From: JBJXGC01 sp046154545
GTDB taxonomy: Bacteria; Chloroflexota; Dehalococcoidia; Tepidiformales; Tepidiformaceae
NCBI GenBank assembly: GCA_046154545.1
Contig: JBJXGC010000101.1
Location: 1 to 42,379, forward strand
Reading direction: 5' to 3'
DNA length: 42,379 bases
The notes under the pieces were generated by a model. It searched no databases. It was not told the DNA's origin and was given only the letters and a program-made list of their open reading frames with translations. Positions 17,833 to 25,683 of this stretch are shown here, one piece after another (positions within the stretch are counted from its first letter, which is position 1; each line of letters opens with the position of its first letter). The translations under genes were made by a program, and so were the position numbers.

Positions 17833-20800
17833 ATGCCCGCTGCCGCCGCGACGCCGGTCCTCGACCTCTTTAGCCCGGTAGCCCGGAGCTGGTTCACGGG
17901 CGCCTTCGCCACGCCGACGCGCGCCCAGGAGCTCGGCTGGCAGGCGATCGCCAGCGGCAAGCACACCCTGCTCCTTGCGCCCACGGGCAGCGGCAAGACG
18001 CTCGCCGCCTTCCTCTGGTGCCTCGACCGGCTCTCCGTCGAACCGATCGAAGATCGGACCATTGCAGGCCGGGATGGTCGCCGCAAGCGGGTTGGCGTCC
18101 GAACCCTCTACATCTCGCCGCTGAAAGCGCTCTCTTACGATGTCGAGCGGAACCTCCGCGCCCCACTCGCCGGGCTGCGCATCGCGGCGGCCCGGGAGGG
18201 CCTGGAGCCACCCGACATAACGGTGGCCACCCGCACCGGCGACACCCCCACCCGGGAGCGCGAGGAGATCCGCCGGGACCCGCCCGACATCCTGATCACC
18301 ACACCCGAGTCGCTCTACCTGATGCTCACTTCACGTTCGCGCGAGGTCCTCCGGAGCGTCGATACGGTCATCGTCGATGAGATCCACACGATGGCGGGCA
18401 CGAAGCGTGGCGCCCATCTCGCCCTTTCGCTTGAGCGACTCGAAGCGCTGACCCAGCGCCCCTTCCAGCGGGTCGGTCTCTCCGCGACGCAGCGCCCGCT
18501 GGCCGAGATCGCGAAGTACCTGGGCGGCGACCGGCCGGTGGAGATCGCCGACGCGGGCATCGCCAAGGAGCTCGACCTGAAGGTCATCGTGCCGGTGGAC
18601 GACATGGACCGGCCGGAGCTCTCGACCCTGCACCCGAACGCGCAGCACCTGGTCGGGACGGGGTTCGAAGGCTCAGGGCCATCCATGTGGCCCGCCCTCT
18701 ATATGGAACTGCTCGACCTCGTGCGGGGCCACCGTTCGACCCTGATCTTCGTGAACAACCGCCGCCTGGCCGAGCGAATAGCCCTCCGTATCAACGAGAT
18801 CGCGGGCGAGGAGCTGCTGCGCGCCCACCATGGCTCTGTCTCGCGCGAACAGCGCCTCGACATCGAGGAACGGCTGAAGGCGGGCCTGCTGCCCGGGCTG
18901 GTGTGCACGAGTTCGCTCGAACTCGGGATCGACATGGGGGCGGTGGACCTCGTGGTCCAGGTCGAATCGCCCAAGTCCGTCGCCCGTGGCCTCCAGCGAG
19001 TGGGCCGGGCAGGCCACCAGGTGGGCGCGCCGAGCACGGGCCGGATCTTCCCCAAGTTTCGCGGCGACCTGCTCGAATGCGCGGTAGTCGTGCAGCGCAT
19101 GCACAAGGGCCTGATCGAACGCACGGAGATCCCGAAGAACCCCGTCGATGTGCTCGCCCAGCAGATCGTCGCGATGTGCGCGATCGACGACTGGGCCGTG
19201 TCCGACCTCGAACGGATGGTGCGCCGCGCCTACAACTTCGCGACCCTGAGCCGCGACGCCCTTGAGGCCGTCCTCGGGATGCTCTCCGGGCAGTACCCCT
19301 CGGACGAGTTTGCCGACCTGAAGCCGCGCATCATCTGGGACCGCGACCGCGACCTGCTCTCCTCCCGGCGCGACGCCCGCCTCATCGCCATCGTCAACGC
19401 CGGCACCATCCCGGACCGGGGGCTGTACGGCGTGTTCCTCGGCGTTGGGGGCCCGCGTGTCGGCGAGCTGGACGAGGAGATGGTGTACGAGAGCCGGGCC
19501 GGGGAAACCTTCATGCTCGGCGCCACCACCTGGCGGATCGAGCAGATCACCCGGGACCAGGTGATCGTCTCGCCGGCCCCGGGAGAGCCGGGGAAGATGC
19601 CGTTCTGGCGGGGCGACGGCATCGGCCGGCCGCTGGAGCTGGGCCGGGCGATTGGCGAGTTCACCCGCACCATCTCAGCCGTGAAGGACCGCGGTCGGGC
19701 GATCGAGACGCTGGTGGCGGACCACGACCTCGATGACCGGGCGGCGAACAACCTGCTGGCCTACCTCGCGGCCGAAAAGGAGGCGACCGGCGCCCTGCCC
19801 ACCGACCGCGCGATCGTGGTCGAGCGGTTTCGGGACGAACTCGGAGACTGGCGGCTGGTCATCCTGACGCCGTTCGGGGGGCGGGTCCACGCGCCCTGGA
19901 GCCAGGCGATCGAGGCCATCCTGACGGTCAGCTCGGGGTTCGACGTGCAGACCCTCTGGAGTGACGACGGGATCGCGATTCGCTTCGCCGGGGGTGAGGA
20001 GCCGCCGCCGACGGACCAGCTCTTCCCATCGCCCGATGAGGTGGAAGAGCTGGTGATCAACCGGCTGGCGGATACGCCGCTCTTCGCCGCCCACTTCCGC
20101 GAGAACGCCGGGCGGGCCCTGCTCCTCCCCAGGAACCGGCCGGGGCAGCGGTCGCCGCTCTGGCTCCAGCGCCAGCGCTCGGCCAACCTCCTCGCTGTCG
20201 CGAGCCGCTACGGGTCGTTTCCGATCATCCTCGAGACCTACCGGGAGTGCCTGCGCGATGTCTTCGACCTCCCCGGCCTGAAAGAGATCCTCGCCCAGGT
20301 GGCCAGCCGCGAAATCCGGATCGTCACGGCGGAGACGACTGAAGCGTCACCGTTCGCCCGGTCGCTCCTCTTCGATTACATCGCCGCCTACATGTACGAG
20401 GGCGACGCCCCGCTCGCCGAGCGGCGGGCCCAGGCCCTCACCCTCGACCGCAACCTCCTGCGTGACCTCCTCGGCGAAGACGAACTTCGTGAGCTGCTCG
20501 ACCCGGACGCCCTTCTCCAGGTGGAGCTTGAGCTGCAGTGCCTGGCGGACAACCGCAAGGCGCGCAACGCCGACCAGCTCCACGACCTCGTGCGCCGCCT
20601 CGGGGACCTGAGCGAGGACGAAATTCGCGACCGTGTGACCTCGCCGGACGCTGTTGCGGGTTGGCTCCAGGAGCTGCTGGCGAGCCATCGCGCCTGTCCG
20701 GTACGTATCGCCGGGGAGCTTCGCTGGATCGCGATGGAGGACGCCGGCCGTTACCGCGACGCACTTGGCGTATCGCCGCCGCTGGGCGTGCCGGAGGTCT

Positions 20801-22302
20801 TCCTGCGAAAGAGCGAGGACGCGCTCGATGGCCTGACCGCCCGGTTTGCGCGCACCCACGCCCCCTTCCTCGGCGCCGACCCCGCCCTCCGCTGGGCCGT
20901 GCCGGAGTCGCTCGTGCGGTCCGCCCTCGAAGCGCTGGAGCGGGCCGGCTCCGTCGTCCACGGCGACTTCCGCCCGGGTGGCCACGAGCGCGAGTGGTGC
21001 GATGCCGAGGTGCTGCGAATGCTCCGGCGGCGCTCCCTGGCACGCCTCCGGCGCGAGGTGGAGGCGGTGGACGGGCCTGCCTTCGCCCGCTTCCTTGCGA
21101 GCTGGCACGGGCTCAACGGCACGGCCGACGGGCTCCAACGGCTGCGGGAGGCGCTTGGCCAGCTCGAGGGGCTCGCGCTCCCGGCATCCGTGCTCGAAGG
21201 GAGCGTCCTGCCCGGCCGCGTGGACGGCTATCATCCCCGTCTGCTCGATGAGCTTGGGGCTGCCGGCGAGGTCATCTGGGTCGGACGGGGATCCCTCGGG
21301 CGCGACGATGGCCGGATCGCCCTCTTTCGGCGCGAGGCCTTTGCCCTGCTGGCCGGGCCACCGCCCGCCGAACCCGGGGAAGGACTCGCCCGGGACCTCC
21401 TCAACGTCCTCCGGACTCGTGGCGCCTCCTTCTTTGTGGACCTGGCCCGGCAGCTCACGGCGAACGCGCGGGAGATCGTCGAGGCACTCTGGGAGCTCGT
21501 CTGGGCAGGCCTGGTGACGAACGACACCTTCGCGCCTGTGCGGGCGCTGGCCTGGCCGCACCATGCCGCGAAGTCGCCCCGGCGCAACGGCAGTCCGATC
21601 CCGCCGGAAGTGTCGGGCCGGTGGTGGGCCCTCGATTACGGCGAGGGCAGCGTCGGGACCCTCCGCGCCCATGCCCTGGCCACGTCCCTGCTCCAGCGCT
21701 ACGGCGTCGTCACGCGGGAGTCCGTCACGGGCGAAGGGGTGGCGGGCGGCTTTGGGGCGGTCTACCCGGTGCTCAAGGCGATGGAGGAGTCGGGCCGCGT
21801 GCGCCGCGGCTACTTCATCGAAGGGCTGGGCGGGGCGCAGTTCGCCCTCCCCGGGGCCGTCGAGCGGCTGCGCGCCCATCGCGACCCGCCGGAGGAGCCG
21901 GTCGTGCTCATCCTTGCTGCCACCGACCCCGCGAACGCGTATGGCGCCGCCCTGCCCTATCCGAAGCGGGAGGGTGAGGACCGCCGCGCCCTCGCCCGGG
22001 CGGCCGGCGCCCGCGCGCTCCTTGTCGATGGCGCGCCAGTCCTCTATCTCGACCGTGGCTGCCGCTCCGTCGTCACCCTGCCCGCGTTTGAGGATGAGCG
22101 GATGGCGCGGCTGGCTGTCGAGGCGCTCGCGGCGGAGCCTGGCGACGGGGGGCGGCCGCGCTCTATCGAACGGATCGACGGCCTGCCGGCGGCCGAATCG
22201 CCCCGGGCGGGGCCGTTCCTCGGCGCGGGCTTTGCGCCGGGTTACCGGGGCCTCACTTATCGTCCGCCGCGCACGGAGTACGCCAGTGCCCGAAGGAGAT
22301 AG
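17833..22302 (+). CDS. lhr: Lhr-type superfamily 2 DNA helicase (long form)
   Basis: 1489 residues, the long bacterial Lhr form. Lhr-core in the first ~860 residues: Walker A APTGSGKT (49-56), DEIH box (182-185), SATQRPLAEIAKYLGG (motif III), SSLELGIDMGAVDLVVQVE and QRVGRAGHQVG (motifs V, VI), then winged-helix and Lhr signature domain. The last ~600 residues are the Lhr C-terminal domain found in actinobacteria and relatives. It is a 3'-to-5' ssDNA-dependent ATPase/helicase linked to mitomycin/DNA-crosslink repair. It overlaps the downstream glycosylase by 17 nt, as in the mycobacterial lhr-nei2 arrangement. Confidence 0.95.
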   Translation: MPAAAATPVLDLFSPVARSWFTGAFATPTRAQELGWQAIASGKHTLLLAPTGSGKTLAAFLWCLDRLSVEPIEDRTIAGRDGRRKRVGVRTLYISPLKALSYDVERNLRAPLAGLRIAAAREGLEPPDITVATRTGDTPTREREEIRRDPPDILITTPESLYLMLTSRSREVLRSVDTVIVDEIHTMAGTKRGAHLALSLERLEALTQRPFQRVGLSATQRPLAEIAKYLGGDRPVEIADAGIAKELDLKVIVPVDDMDRPELSTLHPNAQHLVGTGFEGSGPSMWPALYMELLDLVRGHRSTLIFVNNRRLAERIALRINEIAGEELLRAHHGSVSREQRLDIEERLKAGLLPGLVCTSSLELGIDMGAVDLVVQVESPKSVARGLQRVGRAGHQVGAPSTGRIFPKFRGDLLECAVVVQRMHKGLIERTEIPKNPVDVLAQQIVAMCAIDDWAVSDLERMVRRAYNFATLSRDALEAVLGMLSGQYPSDEFADLKPRIIWDRDRDLLSSRRDARLIAIVNAGTIPDRGLYGVFLGVGGPRVGELDEEMVYESRAGETFMLGATTWRIEQITRDQVIVSPAPGEPGKMPFWRGDGIGRPLELGRAIGEFTRTISAVKDRGRAIETLVADHDLDDRAANNLLAYLAAEKEATGALPTDRAIVVERFRDELGDWRLVILTPFGGRVHAPWSQAIEAILTVSSGFDVQTLWSDDGIAIRFAGGEEPPPTDQLFPSPDEVEELVINRLADTPLFAAHFRENAGRALLLPRNRPGQRSPLWLQRQRSANLLAVASRYGSFPIILETYRECLRDVFDLPGLKEILAQVASREIRIVTAETTEASPFARSLLFDYIAAYMYEGDAPLAERRAQALTLDRNLLRDLLGEDELRELLDPDALLQVELELQCLADNRKARNADQLHDLVRRLGDLSEDEIRDRVTSPDAVAGWLQELLASHRACPVRIAGELRWIAMEDAGRYRDALGVSPPLGVPEVFLRKSEDALDGLTARFARTHAPFLGADPALRWAVPESLVRSALEALERAGSVVHGDFRPGGHEREWCDAEVLRMLRRRSLARLRREVEAVDGPAFARFLASWHGLNGTADGLQRLREALGQLEGLALPASVLEGSVLPGRVDGYHPRLLDELGAAGEVIWVGRGSLGRDDGRIALFRREAFALLAGPPPAEPGEGLARDLLNVLRTRGASFFVDLARQLTANAREIVEALWELVWAGLVTNDTFAPVRALAWPHHAAKSPRRNGSPIPPEVSGRWWALDYGEGSVGTLRAHALATSLLQRYGVVTRESVTGEGVAGGFGAVYPVLKAMEESGRVRRGYFIEGLGGAQFALPGAVERLRAHRDPPEEPVVLILAATDPANAYGAALPYPKREGEDRRALARAAGARALLVDGAPVLYLDRGCRSVVTLPAFEDERMARLAVEALAAEPGDGGRPRSIERIDGLPAAESPRAGPFLGAGFAPGYRGLTYRPPRTEYASARRR

Positions 22303-23173
22303 TCTCTACCGCTTCGCGGCTGGCCTGCGCGCCGCCCTTGATGGACGGGAGCTGTTGGCGGCCCGTGCTCATGGCCCCGGCCCGGTGCCCCAGGTCGCCA
22401 GGGTCATCGGTGCGACCTGCACCGGCGTCCGCTCGCAGGGGAAGAACGTCATCATCAGCTTCGACAACGGTCTCGCGCTCCGGGGCCACCTCCGGATGTT
22501 CGGGACCTGGCACGTTTACGCGCCTGGTGAGCCCTGGCGGCGGCCGGAGCGCGAAGCCCGGCTCGTCCTCGAAGTTGAGGGTGCTGTCGTGGTCAACTTC
22601 AGTGCCCCGGTCATCGAACTGATCGAGGAGCGCGCGCTGGCCGTCCACCGGCCTATCGCTGGCCTCGGGCCCGACCTGTTAGACGACGGCTTCGACGCTG
22701 AGGAAGCCTTTCGCCGCCTTCGCGACCCGGCTCGCGCCGAGCGGACGGTCGGCGACGCGATCATGGACCAGCAGGCGATGGCCGGCGTCGGCAACATCTG
22801 GAAGCACGAGGTGCTGTTCCGGTGCCGCCTGCACCCCTGGCGCCTCCTCCGCGAGCTTGACGACGACACGATCCGGGAGTTGATCGACACGGCCAGCCAC
22901 CTCCTGCGGGCGAGCGTCGGCAAGCCCAACCGGTTCAACCTCAGCCGCCGTCCCACGATGTACACGTACATGCGAGGTGGGCAGCCCTGCCGCCGCTGTC
23001 GCACCCGGCTGCTGAGCGCACCCCAGGGCCCGGACATTCGCCACACGGCCTGGTGCCCGAAGTGCCAGCCCGAAGTGGAGGGACAGGCCCAGCTGCCCGT
23101 CTTTCGCGTGCACCAGCCGCGCTTCGGCCGACCGCCGCCGGGCACCGCGGCCTCACACGGGCCGTACCGCTGA
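22286..23173 (+). CDS. Fpg/Nei-family DNA glycosylase/AP lyase
   Basis: 295 residues. Starting at GTG 22286 gives (M)PEGDSLYRF: the N-terminal Pro2 nucleophile and Glu3 required by the family. SQGKNVIISF holds the conserved Lys, RGHLRMFGTW and MDQQAMAGVGNIWKHEVLF (H2TH region) follow, and the C-terminal zinc finger is CRRCRTRL...CPKCQ. Excises oxidised bases. The ORF is open 700 nt further upstream inside lhr, but the catalytic Pro must be residue 2. Overlap with lhr by 17 nt suggests coordinated translation. Closest in type to Nei2. Confidence 0.9.
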   Translation: MPEGDSLYRFAAGLRAALDGRELLAARAHGPGPVPQVARVIGATCTGVRSQGKNVIISFDNGLALRGHLRMFGTWHVYAPGEPWRRPEREARLVLEVEGAVVVNFSAPVIELIEERALAVHRPIAGLGPDLLDDGFDAEEAFRRLRDPARAERTVGDAIMDQQAMAGVGNIWKHEVLFRCRLHPWRLLRELDDDTIRELIDTASHLLRASVGKPNRFNLSRRPTMYTYMRGGQPCRRCRTRLLSAPQGPDIRHTAWCPKCQPEVEGQAQLPVFRVHQPRFGRPPPGTAASHGPYR

Positions 23174-23193
23174 CCCACTGAAGGAGGGTGAAG

Positions 23194-23262
23194 ATGAAAC
23201 TGAGAACGGCAGCCGGGGAGCCGCCCCTGGGCACGCGCACCGAGTGGAGGGCGGCGCTATGA
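23194..23262 (+). CDS. Putative 22-residue leader ORF before the selenoprotein
   Basis: MKLRTAAGEPPLGTRTEWRA then AL and TGA. A very strong Shine-Dalgarno (AAGGAGGG, 23181-23188) lies 5 nt upstream. Its stop overlaps the start of the UGA-containing redoxin as ATGA, so translation of the two can be coupled. No homology recognised; it may be just a coupling leader. Confidence 0.4.
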   Translation: MKLRTAAGEPPLGTRTEWRAAL

Positions 23263-23813
23263 GCATTCGCCCGGGTGACCCGGCGCCGCCGTTCGCTGGG
23301 CCGTGCTCCGACGGCGTTGAACGGTCCCTGGCGAGGTATCGCGGCCGCAACCTCATCCTTGTCTTCCATCGCCACCTCGGCTGACTACCCTGCCGGGAGC
23401 ATGCGTCACAGTTGTGGCGCCGGAGGGAGGAGGTGAGAGAGGCTGGCGCGGAGGTGCTCCTCGTCTCGTTCGAGCCGTTGGAGCGGGTCGCCTGGTACCT
23501 GGGCGACGTGGAGTTCGGCTGGCCCGTGTTGAGCGACGAGGCGCGCGCCAGCTATAGCGCCTACAGGCTCGATCGGGGAAGCCTGTTCCGCACCTGGCTT
23601 TCGCCCCGGACGCTCTGGTTCTACCTGGGGGAAGCGCTCCGTGGCCGCCGGCCGACGTTCGATGGCGACCTTCGCCAGCTTGGCGGCGACTTCGTGATCG
23701 ACGCCGCTGGCGTCGTCCGCTTCGCCCATCGCAGTAGTGAGCCAGCCGATCGGCCGACGGTAGACATCCTGCTCAGCGTCCTTCACTCAATCAATCGTGG
23801 CGGCGGGCCTTAA
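23259..23813 (+). CDS. Probable selenoprotein: PRXL2/SelU-like peroxiredoxin-like protein (UxxC)
   Basis: 185 codons from ATG 23259 (GGAGGG 7 nt upstream) to TAA, interrupted by one in-frame TGA at 23382-23384 (codon 42). Reading it as selenocysteine gives VFHRHLG-U-LPCREH, a redox UxxC with C45, in an AhpC/TSA-type thioredoxin fold: N-terminal RPGDPAPPF, LILVFHRHL before the U, then EAGAEVLLVSFEPLERVAWY, WPVLSDEARASYSAYRL, GGDFVIDAAGVVRFAHRSS. Only the two halves together make a complete fold; the 41-residue upstream part alone is useless and the downstream part lacks the active-site strand. Reading frames on both sides are identical. A fitting SECIS hairpin follows the TGA. TGA ends other genes here, so this is recoding, not a code change. 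Likely a thiol-dependent peroxide reductase. Confidence 0.8.
23388..23427 (+). promoter_or_regulatory. Predicted bacterial SECIS element (after in-frame TGA)
   Basis: Immediately downstream of TGA 23382-23384. Upper stem CGTCAC (23404-23409) pairs with GTGGCG (23414-23419, with one G-U), apical loop AGTT with G as second base, 25 nt between TGA and the loop. Lower stem CCCT-(G)-CCGG (23388-23396) pairs with CCGG-AGGG (23420-23427) with a one-base bulge. Distance, loop G and stem length fit the bacterial SECIS consensus bound by SelB. Confidence 0.6.
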
Positions 23814-23859
23814 GACGACCGGCGTCCGTCTGCGGCGGGGCCCTGGCGTGGGACACCGT

Positions 23860-24432
23860 TCAGGTGAGGCGTTTCGTCATCACGAGGAAGTGACAGGGGC
23901 GGGAGACGCGCTCGCCCGGAGGGAACGGCTCGGTGCCGGTGACGTGGTAGCCAAGGCGCTGGTACCACGGGGGTAGCTCTTCGCGGAGGTTGACGACCGT
24001 GAGGCCCATCTCCGTACAGCCCGCGACACGGCAGGCGTCTTCGGCGGCGGACACAAGGAACCGGCCGAGGCCACGTCCCTGCTGGCCGGGGCGTGAGGCG
24101 AGCATCCCGAAGTAGCCGTCTGGTCCGTTGATCTCGACGTAGACGGAGCCCAGGAGGAGGCCGCGGGCGTCCTCAACCAGGAGAAAGCGGCCTTTGCGGA
24201 GGTGTGCAGCGACATCGTCCGCATCAGTCCGGTCGCCAATCTTAAAGAAGTCTTCAACTCGGTAGGCCAGGTTCACGAGTTCGGTGACCGCCTGGACGTC
24301 GTCGGCGGTCGCCTCCCTCAACCCCCACGTCCCACGGCCCTGGCGTTGGGCAGCAGTGGGCGGGGGTTGTGCAGCGTCTTCACAACCGTCGGGCTCGCGA
24401 TGTCCGGGTTGGGGATCGCGCACCGTGGCCAT
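23860..24432 (-). CDS. GNAT family N-acetyltransferase
   Basis: 190 residues. The GNAT core starts near residue 37 (LREATADDVQAVTELVNLAY), with YFGMLASRPGQQGRGLGRFL as the acetyl-CoA loop (Q/RxxGxG/A) and GLTVVNLREELPPWYQRLGY at the C-terminal end. Substrate unknown. The first ~36 residues are Pro/Gln-rich and not part of the fold, so a later start (TTG at LREATADD) is possible. Convergent with the selenoprotein gene. Confidence 0.8.
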   Translation of the reverse strand: MATVRDPQPGHREPDGCEDAAQPPPTAAQRQGRGTWGLREATADDVQAVTELVNLAYRVEDFFKIGDRTDADDVAAHLRKGRFLLVEDARGLLLGSVYVEINGPDGYFGMLASRPGQQGRGLGRFLVSAAEDACRVAGCTEMGLTVVNLREELPPWYQRLGYHVTGTEPFPPGERVSRPCHFLVMTKRLT

Positions 24433-24513
24433 CGCCTGCCCTCCGTCGGGCGCCCGCGAAAGCCCCGGCGCCCGAGCGACGAGCCTAGCGGCTCAAGAGG
24501 CATGCTGCACGCC

Positions 24514-24705
24514 CTACGCGCTCACGTTCAGCGACTTGCCAACGTTGGGGTCGAGCAGGGCGACGAGCGCCTCACCGACTTGCTTCTCGGCGTGAAGGAC
24601 CTTGACGGCCGCGCCGACGGCCACCTGCGCCTGGATGACCTTCGGGGCGTCGCCATGGCCGGAGATGTCCGGGATGGGGATGGATTGGACGGATGAGATG
24701 TTCAT
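24514..24705 (-). CDS. YjfB-like putative motility protein
   Basis: 63 residues: MNISSVQSIPIPDIS, QAQVAVGAAVKVLHAEKQVG, LVALLDPNVGKSLNVSA. The pattern (MNISS start, central A.VAV..VLK/H helix, terminal G.LNV) is that of the YjfB family annotated as putative motility protein, whose role is unproven. Start ATG 24705 with GAGG just upstream. Sits between GNAT and the divergent histidine-kinase gene. Confidence 0.5.
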   Translation of the reverse strand: MNISSVQSIPIPDISGHGDAPKVIQAQVAVGAAVKVLHAEKQVGEALVALLDPNVGKSLNVSA

Positions 24706-24767
24706 GCCTCAGCTTTCGTCGCATGATTGGGGGCGCTTGAGGGCCAGGGCGGTGACAGTCGCGTTCC

Positions 24768-24785
24768 CTAGTCCAAACGGACTAG
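24768..24785. promoter_or_regulatory. Inverted repeat upstream of the kinase gene
   Basis: CTAGTCC-AAAC-GGACTAG: perfect 7-bp arms. Placed 127 to 110 nt before GTG 24895, in an AT-richer stretch (24770-24895) that is likely the promoter region. Operator candidate, factor unknown. Confidence 0.4.
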
Positions 24786-24841
24786 TCGTAAACACTAACG
24801 AAACTCCTTCAAAGAAGGGATTCCATTTGGGATTATCGGCG

Positions 24842-24867
24842 GGTTACCATGAGCATGGTTTGTAACC
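24842..24867. promoter_or_regulatory. Dyad symmetry before the kinase gene
   Basis: GGTTAC (24842-24847) and GTAACC (24862-24867) with an inner CATG...CATG. Ends 27 nt before GTG 24895. Possible operator or 5' leader hairpin. Confidence 0.35.
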
Positions 24868-24894
24868 GGAGAGTAAACGGAAGGTTGCCTTAAC

Positions 24895-25506
24895 GTGAAC
24901 TTAACAGCCGACCCCACGACCCTCGTCCTTCACGAGCTTCGCGCTCCGCTCGGCCTTGTCGCCACCGCTGCCCGGGCGGCGGCGGATGACTGCACCGACG
25001 ACGACATCCGCCAGCGCTGCGAGATGATCGTCCGGGCGGCGGAGCGGATGCTACGCACAACCCAGGAGGTGTTCGACCTGAATCGCGCCTCCCGCCCCGG
25101 GCGGAGCGAACCCTACCGGCCGGTGGAGGTCGCCCAGGACATCGTCTCAACCCTTCGCGGACTCAACGTCTCGGTCCGGCTGAGCGGTTCGGCGGAAGCG
25201 CATGGCGCCGAATGCGTCGGCGTCCGAGCGCGATTCGAAGTGCTCTTGCAATCGTTGATCACTAACGCGCTGGACCATGCTCCCGGGGGGGATGAGGTGC
25301 TCGTGATGGCCACGCGCCAGCCCGGCACGGTCGTAGTCACGGTCTCGAACTCGGTCGCGGTATCGAGCCGCCACCGGGGCCTGGGCCTCGGGGCCGAGTT
25401 GACGCGCGAGCTTGCCCGGCAGCTCGGTGCGACGCTGACCGGCCATTGCGCCGGCCGCACATATGAGGTCACGGTGTCACTCCCTATCTCATCGACCGGG
25501 GCCTAG
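24895..25506 (+). CDS. Sensor-less histidine kinase-like protein
   Basis: 203 residues starting at GTG 24895 (GGAAGG 9 nt upstream). HisKA-like start with LHELRAPLG (H13 candidate phosphorylation site), DIRQRCEMIVRAAERMLRTT helix, N-box SLITNALDHAPGGDE, and GLGLGAELTRELARQLGATL near the end. There is no sensor or membrane segment, and the G1 box (DxGxG) is not seen: VVVTVSNSVAVSSRHRG replaces it, so ATP binding may be altered. Probable partner of the regulator at 25684, whose gene follows 177 nt downstream. Confidence 0.7.
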   Translation: MNLTADPTTLVLHELRAPLGLVATAARAAADDCTDDDIRQRCEMIVRAAERMLRTTQEVFDLNRASRPGRSEPYRPVEVAQDIVSTLRGLNVSVRLSGSAEAHGAECVGVRARFEVLLQSLITNALDHAPGGDEVLVMATRQPGTVVVTVSNSVAVSSRHRGLGLGAELTRELARQLGATLTGHCAGRTYEVTVSLPISSTGA

Positions 25507-25683
25507 CCAGCAGGCTGCCCAGATCGGGCGGACGGCCGCTACCAACGGGTAACGAGCCCTCCAGATCCTCTCCATGGCGCCGATACTCAGTGCGAGGCCG
25601 AGCGCCGGATCCGTCGTCGATGGAGTCCGGTAAGCGAGGCCGCCCGGCGGCGTGGCAAAGCCGCGGGGATGTTGGAGGAAGCG

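Noticed and set aside
20347..21879. Long minus-strand ORF (510 codons) opposite lhr
   Set aside because: Composition-driven shadow: no domain, frame fixed by lhr codon pattern on the other strand.
23259..23384. Use of TGA as a sense codon in this genome (code change)
   Set aside because: TGA ends several clear genes here (e.g. DUF5990 at 866-868, cinA at 6619-6617, the GT4 at 31882-31884), so a general reassignment is excluded.
23412..23813. Separate 133-residue ORF starting at TTG 23412
   Set aside because: It is in frame with the ATG 23259 ORF, has no active-site strand of its own and is explained as the second half of the UGA-recoded redoxin.
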